A DNA stretch of 64,000 nt from Streptomyces caniferus (lineage in GTDB: Bacteria > Actinomycetota > Actinomycetes > Streptomycetales > Streptomycetaceae), in the NCBI RefSeq assembly GCF_009811555.1, contig NZ_BLIN01000003.1:1116001-1180000 (forward strand). Direction: 5' to 3'. Under the pieces are notes generated by a model, which searched no databases, was not told the origin of the DNA, and was given only the letters and a program-made list of their open reading frames with translations. Positions 46,756 through 54,921 of the stretch are shown here, piece by piece. Numbering within the stretch: the first letter of the stretch is position 1; every line of letters starts with the position of its first letter. The translations under genes and the position numbers were made by a program.

Positions 46756-46787
46756 TGCATGGTGGAGCCACCTCCATGCACTGTCAA
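46756..46787 (-). promoter_or_regulatory. Candidate promoter and operator of the lipid-synthase operon
   Basis: On the minus strand a consensus -35 hexamer TTGACA lies at 46787-46782. About 17 bases downstream is a weak -10 (CACCAT, 46764-46759). Between them is a dyad, TGCATGG-N11-CCATGCA (46756-46780), which also contains GGTGG-AG-CCACC. A protein bound to the dyad would cover the promoter. The synthase start is about 95 bases further on. Confidence 0.55.
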
Positions 46788-46901
46788 CGCACGTGCATCA
46801 GGCGGTAGTTGATTCCGCCAAGGTCGCGAACGTGCCCCGCCGCCTCCCCGTCCACCCCGTCATCTGGGCGAACGCGCCCCCGAAGACCGGCCCCCGGCAC
46901 G

Positions 46902-47945
46902 TCACCTGGCCGGAAATACACCCGGGTTGGCACAGTGCACCAGCGGCTCCCCGCGCAGATAGCGGCCGACCTCCGCGGCGACGATCCGGGCGGCCTTGTG
47001 CGCGACTTCCTGGCTGCCGCCCGCGATGTGCGGGGTGAGCACGACGCCGGGCGCGGTCAGCAGCCGGGAGCCGACGGGCAGCGGCTCCTGCGGGAAGACG
47101 TCGAAGCCGGCTCCGGAGAGCTGTCCGGAGTCCAGGGCGTCGCAGACCGCGTCGTAGTCGAGGAGCGCGCCACGGGCACAGTTGACCAGGATCGCGCCAC
47201 GGGGCATCGCGGCGATCTCCTCGCGCCCGATCATGCCCCTGGTCTCCTCGGTGACCCGTGCGTGCAGCGAGACGATGCGGGAGCGGCGCAGCAGCACCTC
47301 GAGCGGGACCTGTTCGGCGAGTCCGGCCAGCGCCTCGGGACGGACGTAGGGGTCGTGGACGAGGACCTCGGCACCCATGGCGGCGAGCACCCTGGCGACC
47401 CGGCTGCCGATGGCGCCGAAGCCGATCAGCCCGACGGTGGCGCCGTCGATCTCGATGCCGCAGTTGTCGTAGTCGTAGTAGTCGCCGCGCCAGACGCCGC
47501 GGCGCAGATCGGTGTGGGTGTCGCCGACGCCGCGGGCGGCGGCCAGCATCAGGGTGAGAGTGTGCTCCGCGGTGGCGGTGGCGTTGCGGCCGGGGGCGTA
47601 GCAGACCGCGACGCCGTGCCGGGTGGCGGCTTCGACATTGGCGTTGACCGGGCCGCCGCGGCTGGTGCAGAACAGCTTCAGATCGGGGCAGTGGGCCAGG
47701 ATCCGCTCGGTGAGCGGACCGTGCTCGGTGACGCAGATCTCGACGCCCTGGAGCGCCTCGATCATCTCGTCCTCGCTGCCGGAGGCCTCGATGACCTCGG
47801 CGACCGGGCCGAAGGGGGTGTGCGGCCAGTCGAACCGGATCTCGCGCACCTCCAGCGGTGCGTCCCCGGCGGCCTCGTGCACGGCCCGGCCGAACAGGTC
47901 CGGGTGGATGAAGTGGTTGCCGGCGGCGAGGACTGTGGTGGTCAT
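46902..47945 (-). CDS. D-isomer-specific 2-hydroxyacid dehydrogenase
   Basis: This 347-residue NAD(P)-dependent enzyme has Rossmann motif GLIGFGAIGSRVA and the catalytic Arg-Glu-His set: R in VNCARGALLD, E in FDVFPQEPLP and H in LTPHIAGGS. It reduces 2-oxoacids or oxidises D-2-hydroxyacids. It is the last gene of the operon that starts with the MFS transporter and includes two FGGY kinases and a phosphatase. The ATG has AGGAG nine bases upstream. The substrate is not identifiable from motifs. Confidence 0.93.
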   Translation of the reverse strand: MTTTVLAAGNHFIHPDLFGRAVHEAAGDAPLEVREIRFDWPHTPFGPVAEVIEASGSEDEMIEALQGVEICVTEHGPLTERILAHCPDLKLFCTSRGGPVNANVEAATRHGVAVCYAPGRNATATAEHTLTLMLAAARGVGDTHTDLRRGVWRGDYYDYDNCGIEIDGATVGLIGFGAIGSRVARVLAAMGAEVLVHDPYVRPEALAGLAEQVPLEVLLRRSRIVSLHARVTEETRGMIGREEIAAMPRGAILVNCARGALLDYDAVCDALDSGQLSGAGFDVFPQEPLPVGSRLLTAPGVVLTPHIAGGSQEVAHKAARIVAAEVGRYLRGEPLVHCANPGVFPAR

Positions 47946-47993
47946 GAGGGGCTGCTCCTGAAGAGGCGGGTGCGGCGCGGGACGGCCGGACGG

Positions 47994-48620
47994 TCAGTGG
48001 AGGGCGGGTGCCGGGGCCGGGGCGGGGGTGTTGAAGCTGAGCAGTGCGGTCCGCCCGTTCTCGATGCGGATCTCGGTGAGGGCGCCGTTGTGCAGCAGGG
48101 GGAAGACCCGGCGGTAGTCGGCGAGCGGGATGCCCAGCAGATGGCAGAGCAGGACCCGCAGGAGGGTGGAGTGCGCGACGACGAGGATCTTGCCGTGCGG
48201 CTGTTCGCGGGCGAGGTCGGCGAGGCAGTCGGCGGCGCGCTCGGCGGCGCGGCGCGGGTCCTCCCCGTCGGGCAGATGGTGCTCGACCGGGTCGGCGAGG
48301 AAGGCGGCCAGCCGCTCCGGGAAGCGCCGGCGCATCTCGTCCCTGGTCAGGCCCTCGCCCTGGCCGAAGTCGAGTTCGTAGAGCCGCTCGTCGGTGTGCG
48401 CGGTCAGGCCGCAGGCGGCGGCCGCGGGGGCGGCGGTGAGGCGGGCCCGGGAGAGCGGGGAACTGTGGACGGCGGTGAGGCCGGCGGTGGCGGCCCAGGT
48501 GGCGAGGGCGGCGGCCTGTTCGCGGCCGTGGTCGGTGAGGGGCACATCGGTGCGGCCGGCGTAGCGGTTCTCCGCATGCCAGACGGTCTCGCCATGGCGT
48601 ACGAGGAGGAAGTCGGTCAC
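47994..48620 (-). CDS. Histidine phosphatase (phosphoglycerate-mutase superfamily)
   Basis: This 208-residue protein has the catalytic RHGETVWHAENRYAGRTD segment with the phosphorylated histidine. The second histidine is in VVAHSTLLRVLL and the acid residue in LYELDFGQGEG. It resembles phosphatases such as CobC or GpmB more than glycolytic mutase. The GTG start overlaps the kinase stop by 4 bases. A phosphatase in an operon with two sugar kinases may remove phosphate from a pathway intermediate or a dead-end product. Confidence 0.92.
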   Translation of the reverse strand: MTDFLLVRHGETVWHAENRYAGRTDVPLTDHGREQAAALATWAATAGLTAVHSSPLSRARLTAAPAAAACGLTAHTDERLYELDFGQGEGLTRDEMRRRFPERLAAFLADPVEHHLPDGEDPRRAAERAADCLADLAREQPHGKILVVAHSTLLRVLLCHLLGIPLADYRRVFPLLHNGALTEIRIENGRTALLSFNTPAPAPAPALH

Positions 48621-50131
48621 GGTGCTGCCCTCCTGCGGGCGTGGTCGGCCACGGCCTGGTCGAGCCAGCCGCGGCGGGTGAGTGCGTCGATGAAGCGGAG
48701 GTAGACGGGGGCGTAGCGGGCGGTGCGGGCCGGTGCGGGCGCGAGCTCCCGGTCGATGCGGACCATGGCGGCGGCCGCCTCCCCGAGGCCGGCGCCGGAG
48801 GACGTGGCGGCGAGGACGGCCATGCCGAGGGCGCCCTCGGCCTGCTGCGGCAGCCGTACGGGGCGGCCGAGGACATCGGCGCGCAACTGGCACCAGTAGG
48901 TGTTGCGGGCGCCGCCGCCGGTGAGGGTGAGCGGCCCGTCGACGGGTGCGCCGAGGTGGTGGAGGTAGTCGAAGCAGAGCCGTTCGAGGCAGGCGACGCC
49001 GAGCAGCCAGGCGTGGAACCCGGCGGCGCGGGTGGCGACCTCGCCCAGGACGAAGGGTTCGGCGTCGGGGGCGCGGAAGGGGAAGCGTTCGCCGCCGCTG
49101 GAGACCAGGGGGTAGGCGACCGCGTCCGGGTCCAGGGCCGCGGCCCGCGCGGTGAGCGTGTCCAGGTCCTCGCCGGGGAAGTGCCGGGAGAGGACGCCGG
49201 CGCCGCTGCTGGAGGCGCCGCCCGGCAGCCAGTTGTCGCCCGGTCCGCGGTGGCAGTAGACGACGCCCGCCGGGTCGCGGACCAGGTGCGGGCTGCTTCC
49301 CTTGAGGACGAGGGTGGTGCCGAGTACCGAGTTCCAGGCACCCGGCGCGAGCGCCCCGGCGCCGATCTGCGCGGCACAGCCGTCGGTCATCCCGGCGACG
49401 ATCGTGGTCCCCTTGGGGATGCCGGTGGCCTCGGCGGCAGCGGCGCAGACGGTGCCGAGCGGGCTGCCGGGGCGTACGACCTCGGGCAACACGCTCTCGG
49501 GCACGCCGAGTTCCGCCATCACCCGGTGCGGCCAGCGCTCCTCGACGAGGTGGTAGCCGGTCTTGAGGGCATGGCTGGCGTCGGCCGCGACCTGGTGGCC
49601 CGCCAGCCGCCAGGTGACCAGGTCGACCTGGTGCAGCAGCCGGACGTCCGGCCCGAGCGCGGGGGCGCTCTCCAGCAAGGAGACCAGTTTGGGCAGCGCC
49701 CAGGACGGCTGCATGCTGCGGTAGCCCAGCTCCTGCCAGACCTGCTCCCCGGCGGCGTTGACGGCCGCGGCCTGTGCGGCGGCGCGCCCGTCGTCGTACA
49801 TCACTCCGGGGGTGAGCGGGGTGCCGTGGGCGTCGGCGAGCAGGATCGTCCCGGAGGTCCCGTCGATCGCAAGGCCGCGGACCCGCCGGGTGTCGACGCC
49901 CCCCAGGGCCTCCCGGCAGGCGGCGGCCAGCGCGCTCCACCACTCCTCGGGGTCCTGCTCGTGGCGGTTGCCGTCGCGACGGCCGGTGAGCGGGCGGGCG
50001 GCGGTGGCGAGGACCTGCCCGGTGCCGTCGACGGCGACGCAGCGCGCGCTCTGGGTGCCCAGGTCGAGGCCGAGCCAGATGCCGTCGAGGCCGGGGGCGG
50101 GGGTGCCGCGGCTGTGGCGCGGGTCAGTCAC
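48617..50131 (-). CDS. FGGY-family carbohydrate kinase 1
   Basis: This 504-residue sugar kinase has the phosphate loop IWLGLDLGTQSARCVAVD, the GLAIDGTSGTILL segment and a catalytic Asp in GMTDGCAAQIGAG. The ATP lobe contains SVLGTTLVLKG and LTGGGARNTYW. It differs clearly from the second kinase beside it, so the two are not a recent duplication. It should phosphorylate a polyol, ketose or related sugar brought in by the MFS transporter. Both ends overlap neighbouring genes by 4 bases, so the operon is translationally coupled. Confidence 0.93.
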   Translation of the reverse strand: MTDPRHSRGTPAPGLDGIWLGLDLGTQSARCVAVDGTGQVLATAARPLTGRRDGNRHEQDPEEWWSALAAACREALGGVDTRRVRGLAIDGTSGTILLADAHGTPLTPGVMYDDGRAAAQAAAVNAAGEQVWQELGYRSMQPSWALPKLVSLLESAPALGPDVRLLHQVDLVTWRLAGHQVAADASHALKTGYHLVEERWPHRVMAELGVPESVLPEVVRPGSPLGTVCAAAAEATGIPKGTTIVAGMTDGCAAQIGAGALAPGAWNSVLGTTLVLKGSSPHLVRDPAGVVYCHRGPGDNWLPGGASSSGAGVLSRHFPGEDLDTLTARAAALDPDAVAYPLVSSGGERFPFRAPDAEPFVLGEVATRAAGFHAWLLGVACLERLCFDYLHHLGAPVDGPLTLTGGGARNTYWCQLRADVLGRPVRLPQQAEGALGMAVLAATSSGAGLGEAAAAMVRIDRELAPAPARTARYAPVYLRFIDALTRRGWLDQAVADHARRRAAP

Positions 50132-51687
50132 AGGGGGTCTCCAGGGGTGGTGCCGGTGGTCTCGGTCGGCCGGCCGGGGGCCTCGGCCCGGCGGCGGGCG
50201 CTCCCCCGCCAGGCCGCGCCGCCCCGCCAGCCGGCCTCCCGGGCGTGCGCCCGCCAGCCGAGGAAGTCCTCGTACAGCGCGGCATAGAACTCCACGCGCT
50301 CCGGCTCGGGCTGCCAACTGCGCTGCATCCGGACGTACTTGGCGGCGGCGCTGTGCATGCTGGTCTCGGCGCCGGTGCGGACCAGACCGGTCAGGAAGGC
50401 GCCCTTGGCACCGAGTTCGGTGTCGCCGGAGCGGGCGGTGGGCACACCCGTGGCATCGGCGATCAGCGCACACCAGGCGTCGCTGTTGGCGCCGCCGCCG
50501 CACAGCCGCAGCTCGCTGACGTCCGTACGGGCGGCGGCCAGCGAGTCCCGCAGGACCAGCGAGAGTCCGTCGAAGACGGCACGCGCCAGATCGGCGGGGG
50601 TGTGCTCCAGGGACAGGCCCCAGAAGGTGCCCCGGGCGCCCGGGTCGAGGAAGGGCGCCCGCTCTCCGGCCGGGGAGAGGTACGGCAGGAACATCAGCCC
50701 GCGGGCGCCCGGCTCCGACTCGAAGGCCAGCTGCGCCAGCTCCGGCGGTCCGGGCAGGTGGAGCAGCCGGGCCGCCCAGCCGAGCACCTCGGCGCCGTTG
50801 AGCGTGGGGAAGGCGCGCAGTACCCGTTCGCGGCCCCGGTAGGCGATGTGGATGCCGGACGGTTCGCCACTGGTGTCGACGTCGGTACGGACGATCTCGG
50901 TGCACAGCGTGGTCCCGAGGATGCTGCAGGCCTGGCCGGGGTTGACGACGCCGACGCCGCGGGCGGTCGCCGCGATGTCGTAGGGCGACATCACGACCGG
51001 GAGCCCGGCCGGCAGCCCCAGTTCGCGGGCGGCCTCGCCGGCGATCTCGGCGATCCGCTGTGACTCCCCGAGGACCGTGGGCAGCAGCCGCTCGTACGGG
51101 CCGAGGCCGAACAGCTCCAGGAGGTACGGGTCGTAGTCACCGGTGGTGTGGTCGAGGAACGGGGCGGAGGCATCGGATTCGTCGCTGGCACGCACGCCGG
51201 TGAAGCGCAGGAAGAGCCAGCCGGCGGCGGTGAGCGAGGTGGCCGAGCGGGCCAGCCGGCCCGGGTCGTGTGCGGCGAGCCAGCTGAAGAGCGCGTTGGG
51301 CATCCCTGCGCAGGTCAGCGAGCCGTTGCGGCGGAAGGCCGCTTCCAGGAGGCCGTCACGCTGCCAGCCGGTGAGCAGGTCCCCGGCCCGGCCGTCGGAC
51401 CACAGGATGGCGGGTCCGGTGGGCCGGCCGCGGTCGTCGACGAGCCAGGCACCGTCGCCCTGGGCGGTGAAGGACACCAGCCAGACCGGGTCGGCCAACC
51501 CGTCGAGGACCGTGCGGACCGTGTGGACGACGGCGTCCCAGACGGCGTCCATGTCCTGTTCCGCCCAGCCGGGGTGCGGGCGCAGGACCTCGGTGGCCCG
51601 GCGGGCGACGGCGATCTCGGTGCCCTGGTCGTCGAAAACCACGGACTTGATCACCGTGGTGCCGACGTCGATGGTCAGTACGGACAT
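50128..51687 (-). CDS. FGGY-family carbohydrate kinase 2
   Basis: This 519-residue kinase opens MSVLTIDVGTTVIKSVVFD. The catalytic Asp is in MSPYDIAATARG, and the ATP-binding lobe has CSILGTTLCTEI and LRLCGGGANSDAW. Its acceptor motifs differ from those of kinase 1. The C-terminal 30 residues are rich in Arg, Gly and Pro. It follows the transporter gene by 13 bases. Two distinct FGGY kinases in one operon suggest that two substrates, or two steps, are phosphorylated. Confidence 0.93.
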   Translation of the reverse strand: MSVLTIDVGTTVIKSVVFDDQGTEIAVARRATEVLRPHPGWAEQDMDAVWDAVVHTVRTVLDGLADPVWLVSFTAQGDGAWLVDDRGRPTGPAILWSDGRAGDLLTGWQRDGLLEAAFRRNGSLTCAGMPNALFSWLAAHDPGRLARSATSLTAAGWLFLRFTGVRASDESDASAPFLDHTTGDYDPYLLELFGLGPYERLLPTVLGESQRIAEIAGEAARELGLPAGLPVVMSPYDIAATARGVGVVNPGQACSILGTTLCTEIVRTDVDTSGEPSGIHIAYRGRERVLRAFPTLNGAEVLGWAARLLHLPGPPELAQLAFESEPGARGLMFLPYLSPAGERAPFLDPGARGTFWGLSLEHTPADLARAVFDGLSLVLRDSLAAARTDVSELRLCGGGANSDAWCALIADATGVPTARSGDTELGAKGAFLTGLVRTGAETSMHSAAAKYVRMQRSWQPEPERVEFYAALYEDFLGWRAHAREAGWRGGAAWRGSARRRAEAPGRPTETTGTTPGDPL

Positions 51688-51700
51688 CAGTGGGGTCCTC

Positions 51701-53023
51701 TCACGCCGGGGCCGGGGCGGTGCCGGCCGCGGTGTCCTCCGGGGCGTCGCCGCGCCGTGCGGCGGCGCCCGCATCCGCCGTGCCCGGCTCGTCCGGCAGC
51801 TTCAGGAAGTGGGTGAGCACACAGCTCACCGCGTACATCCCCGCGAAGATCCAGACCACCCCTTCGACGCCGAGCGGTCCGACGAAGGCCGCGACGACGG
51901 CCGGGCCGACGAAGGTGCTGGCTCCCGCGCCCAGGTTGAGGGCGGCGAGCGCCTGTCCCTGATGCTTCGGCTCCAGGGTGGGCACCAGCGCCGATATCGG
52001 TACATAACCCGCCAGCGTAGCGCCGTAGAACGCGGCGACGAGGAGGGCGAGCGGGAAGTCCGGGCCCGCCGCATCCGGCACGTAGAAGAGCAGCAGGGTG
52101 CTGAGCGCGCAGCCGGCGCCACCGAACCAGGCGATGGTGCGGCGCCAGCCGAACCGGTCGCCGACCACGCCGAACAGCAGGTTGGCGAAGATGTTGGTGG
52201 CGAACATCGCGCTGAGCAGATGCAGCCACTGGGTGAGGCTGAAGCCGACCGTCCTGGTGAAGTGGATCGGCATGATCACGAAGAAGCCGAACTGCGAGGC
52301 GGTGTTGATCACCCGGACCAGCGAGCCGACGCCGACCCTGGGGTTGCGCCACAGGATCGTGACGCTGCCGAGCAGGGTGGCCACCGGCCCCTCCCCCGTC
52401 CCGCCCGGCCGCTGTGCGCCGCGGTCGTCACGGACCAGCAGCAGCGCGATCAGCCCGCCCGCGGCCACCAGCACCAGCGCGGCCCACAGCGTGGCGTAGG
52501 CGCCGATGCGCGGGATGAGCCCGCCGGCCACCAGCGAGCCGAGGGTGGGCAGGCCGCCGGTGAACGCGAACCAGAACCACCCCATCGCCGTGCCGAGCCG
52601 GGCGCGCGGCGTCACCCCCGCGACCCAGACCAGGAACCCGTACGCGAACAGCGGATACCCCAGGCCACGCAGCCCGTAGGCGAGCATCATCAGCGGATAG
52701 CTGGTCAGCGGAATGGCGGCGAGGAGGAAGAGCGTCTGGAAGGCGCCCCAGATGCCCAGGCCGGTCCACATCACGCGGCGCGGGCCCCACAGCTCGGACA
52801 GCACGCCGGAGAGCCAGGCGGCGAGGCCCGCCGCGATGCCGTAGACGGTGAACAGCAGCGCGACCCGGGACTCCGGGATGCCCTGGTCGGCGAGGTAGGG
52901 CGAGAGATAGCCGGACTCGACCCCGTCTCCGATCATGAAGAGGAGGAGCCCGAGGTATCCCCAGGCGAGGGTCGGCGGGATACCCAGGCGTGTGATCAGC
53001 GAACGCGGAGGAGAGTTCGTCAT
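51701..53023 (-). CDS. MFS transporter, RbtT/DalT/CsbX-like
   Basis: The 440-residue protein has 12 predicted transmembrane helices. The first runs LAWGYLGLLLFMIGDGVESGYLSP, whose GDGVE segment is seen in the ribitol/arabitol transporter group. The loop after helix 2-3 contains LSELWGPRRVMW, the MFS A-motif analogue. It should take up a polyol or sugar by proton symport. The ATG at 53023 has GGGAGA upstream; longer frames would add Arg/Pro-rich residues with no membrane character. It is the first gene of the five-gene operon and is divergent from the DeoR regulator. Confidence 0.9.
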   Translation of the reverse strand: MTNSPPRSLITRLGIPPTLAWGYLGLLLFMIGDGVESGYLSPYLADQGIPESRVALLFTVYGIAAGLAAWLSGVLSELWGPRRVMWTGLGIWGAFQTLFLLAAIPLTSYPLMMLAYGLRGLGYPLFAYGFLVWVAGVTPRARLGTAMGWFWFAFTGGLPTLGSLVAGGLIPRIGAYATLWAALVLVAAGGLIALLLVRDDRGAQRPGGTGEGPVATLLGSVTILWRNPRVGVGSLVRVINTASQFGFFVIMPIHFTRTVGFSLTQWLHLLSAMFATNIFANLLFGVVGDRFGWRRTIAWFGGAGCALSTLLLFYVPDAAGPDFPLALLVAAFYGATLAGYVPISALVPTLEPKHQGQALAALNLGAGASTFVGPAVVAAFVGPLGVEGVVWIFAGMYAVSCVLTHFLKLPDEPGTADAGAAARRGDAPEDTAAGTAPAPA

Positions 53024-53299
53024 CGAATCTCCCTTTCTGCTGCGGCGGGGCAGGAGGGGTGAACGCAGCGATGGAACCGCCGGGCGGAAACGGGCGTCAA
53101 TGGCCGCCGGAATCTTCGCATCGGGGCCGCGACCTGCCATGTTGTGTCGTACCGGAACCGCATGTGGGCGCCACTGTCACCGCGCGGCCCATGTGAAGTC
53201 CGTGCGAACATAACGCGGCGAATTCACGCGGCGGAGCCGGTGCGGCGCGGCCGCGGACCCCGCCGGATGGCCGCACGGGAACCGGAAGGGAGCGGAGCG
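53024..53299. promoter_or_regulatory. Divergent promoter region of the polyol operon and its DeoR regulator
   Basis: The 276-base spacer has a repeated element: CATGTTGTGTCG (53139-53150), CATGTGGGCG (53161-53170) and CCATGTGAAG (53189-53198), plus GCGAACATAA (53204-53213), which resembles half of the ATGTTCG...CGAACAT sites used by GlpR/DeoR regulators. These are candidate operators. I could not place a clear -35/-10 pair. Confidence 0.5.
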
Positions 53300-54082
53300 A
53301 TGGACCGGGTCGAGGCCCAGGAGGAGCGGCGGCGCCGCATGCGGGACACCGTCATCGCCCGCGGTTTCGTGCGCACCGCGGACCTCGCCGAGGAGTTCGG
53401 CATCAGCCTGATGACCGCGCACCGCGATCTGGACGCCCTCCAGGCACAGGGCTGGCTGCGCAAGGTGCGCGGGGGCGCGACGGGGCTGCCGTCCGCGCAG
53501 TTCCACGGCAGCGTCGCGGAGCGGATGGCCACCATGGCGCAGACCAAGCAGCAGCTGGCGCGGGCCGCCGCCACCCTGCTGGTCCCCGGGCAGTCGGTGC
53601 TGCTCGACGACAGCACGACCTGTCTGCTGCTGGCCCACCAGGTCGCCGAGCACACCCCGCTGACGGTGATCACCAACTCGCTGCCCGCCATCACCACCCT
53701 CGCCAAGGAGTCCGGCGTCTCGCTGATCACGCTGGGCGGTACGTACTTCCCGGCGTACGACGCCTTCATGGGCCCGCACACCGCGGAGGCGGTACGGGCC
53801 TTCCGGGCCGATGTGCTGTTCATGTCCACCACGGCCGTCACCAACGGCCGCTGCTACCACACCTCACCGGAGACCGTGCAGGTCAAGCGGGCCATGATGG
53901 ACAGCGCGGGCCGCCGCGTCCTGGTCGCCGACCACACCAAGTTCACCAAGGGCGGCCTCTATGCGCTCGCCCCGCTGACCGACTTCGACCTGCTGATCGT
54001 CGACGACGGGCTGCCGGCGGAGCAGGTACGGGCCGTACGGGCGGCCGGCACCGAGGTGTTGGTGGTCCCGGCCCGGGGGTGA
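53300..54082 (+). CDS. DeoR-family transcriptional regulator
   Basis: This 260-residue regulator has an N-terminal DeoR winged helix (about 1-60; RGFVRTADLAEEFGISLMTAHRDLDAL, with the DeoR signature Arg-Asp-Leu-Asp after the recognition helix). A sugar-phosphate sensor domain follows: LLDDSTTCLLLAHQV, VITNSLPA, LITLGGTYF and VADHTKFTKGGL. Effectors of this family are phosphorylated sugars, which suits an operon with two kinases. The ATG at 53300 is preceded by GGAAGGGAG; longer in-frame starts would add residues of no DeoR character. It is divergent from the operon it probably represses. Confidence 0.94.
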   Translation: MDRVEAQEERRRRMRDTVIARGFVRTADLAEEFGISLMTAHRDLDALQAQGWLRKVRGGATGLPSAQFHGSVAERMATMAQTKQQLARAAATLLVPGQSVLLDDSTTCLLLAHQVAEHTPLTVITNSLPAITTLAKESGVSLITLGGTYFPAYDAFMGPHTAEAVRAFRADVLFMSTTAVTNGRCYHTSPETVQVKRAMMDSAGRRVLVADHTKFTKGGLYALAPLTDFDLLIVDDGLPAEQVRAVRAAGTEVLVVPARG

Positions 54083-54202
54083 CGGGCTCCCGTTGCGGCG
54101 CCCTTGTTCACGGCCGCTGCGCGCCGATAGCCTGAAAGGCTGTCCACGTGCGCGGGGCGTCCGCCCTGCCGGGGCCGCAGACAAGGGAAGGAGCGCGTCG
54201 CG

Positions 54203-54319
54203 ATGACATTCCGAACCTGGCCGCCCGCCCGGAAAGTCCGGGAGCCCGGGCGGCGGTTCCGGAAGGAACGAGATGTCCCGTACGGACAAGACCAAGCCGC
54301 TGTGGGTGCGCCACGCTGA
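54203..54319 (+). other. Possible leader ORF with internal hairpin ahead of the small Cys-rich gene
   Basis: AAGGAG (54187-54192) precedes an ATG at 54203 that opens a 38-codon frame, MTFRTWPPARK onward, ending at 54319 inside the next gene. Bases 54220-54232 and 54238-54254 form a GC hairpin with a 4-base bulge just upstream of that gene's ribosome-binding site. It could be a translated leader with an attenuator, or chance. Confidence 0.3.
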
Positions 54320-54581
54320 GCATCACCCCCGGCCGGTCCACGATCACCGCTACGGCGCCTGCGATCTGCCCCCGCACCCGGCACGGGAGACCGCGCCGAC
54401 CCGCTGCCGGTGGGAAGACCCCGCCCGACAGCTGCTGTTCGGCGGCAACTGCTGTGCCGGATGCAAGGTGCGCTCCCACATCAAGGAGCGTCAGGAGTGG
54501 GCCAGGGCCGGCAACCGCAGGGAACGCTACGCCGGACGCCATGAGGCCCGCCGTTCCGCCGCCCGGGAGAACCGCGACTGA
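54273..54581 (+). CDS. Small Cys-containing basic protein, unknown function
   Basis: A 102-residue protein rich in Arg, His and Cys. It begins MSRTDKTKPLWVRHAEHHP, then VHDHRYGACDLPPHP, CRW, and GGNCCAGCKVRSHIKERQEW, and ends in an Arg-rich helix. The Cys/His spacing could bind zinc or another metal. I recall similar small proteins from Streptomyces genomes, but without an assigned function. GGAAGGAA lies seven bases before the ATG, a strong site. It stands alone after the DeoR gene. Confidence 0.7.
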   Translation: MSRTDKTKPLWVRHAEHHPRPVHDHRYGACDLPPHPARETAPTRCRWEDPARQLLFGGNCCAGCKVRSHIKERQEWARAGNRRERYAGRHEARRSAARENRD

Positions 54582-54623
54582 CCCTGCTCCGCCTCGCCCG
54601 GCCCCCGGAGATCCCCCGCCGAC

Positions 54624-54839
54624 GTGGCCGCGGCCTTCCGCCTCACCGCACAGGAACTGTCCGGCGGGGGAATCGACATGGCCGCCGCCGTCAACGTCTT
54701 CTCCTGGGAAGCCCTGTGCGCACGCGCCCTCCAGAAGGTCGCGCCCCTCGACCACACCGGCCGCTCCGTGTCACTCCTGCGCGTGCGGCACACCGAGGAG
54801 GCCACCGGCGCCATGGAAGAGATCTGGCTCGAGGAGTGA
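54624..54839 (+). CDS. Possible small protein, 71 residues
   Basis: A GTG frame from 54624 encodes MAAAFRLTAQELSGGG..., with an internal ATG at 54678 (MAAAVNVFSWEALCARALQK). The C terminus is acidic (TGAMEEIWLEE). A weak GGAG lies 10 bases upstream. Composition is protein-like (mixed helix pattern, no long Arg/Pro runs). It directly precedes a strong terminator on the same strand. I do not recognise a family. Confidence 0.4.
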   Translation: MAAAFRLTAQELSGGGIDMAAAVNVFSWEALCARALQKVAPLDHTGRSVSLLRVRHTEEATGAMEEIWLEE

Positions 54840-54855
54840 CGCCCCGGCGCACGGA

Positions 54856-54890
54856 CGGCCCGGGTCGCGACGGCGTCGCGGCCCGGGCCG
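54856..54890. terminator. Strong GC hairpin between convergent transcription units
   Basis: Sixteen base pairs (54856-54871 with 54875-54890, including one G-T) enclose the 3-base loop GGC. It sits between the small rightward genes and the leftward oxidase operon and probably stops both transcripts. Confidence 0.8.
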
Positions 54891-54921
54891 GGGAATGCGG
54901 GAACGAAAGGGTGATGAACGG

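Noticed and set aside
46664..46777. Alternative ATG start at 46777 for the large synthase
   Set aside because: It would lie within the dyad and promoter, has no ribosome-binding site, and adds residues without family similarity; the GTG at 46663 has AGAAGGAG upstream.
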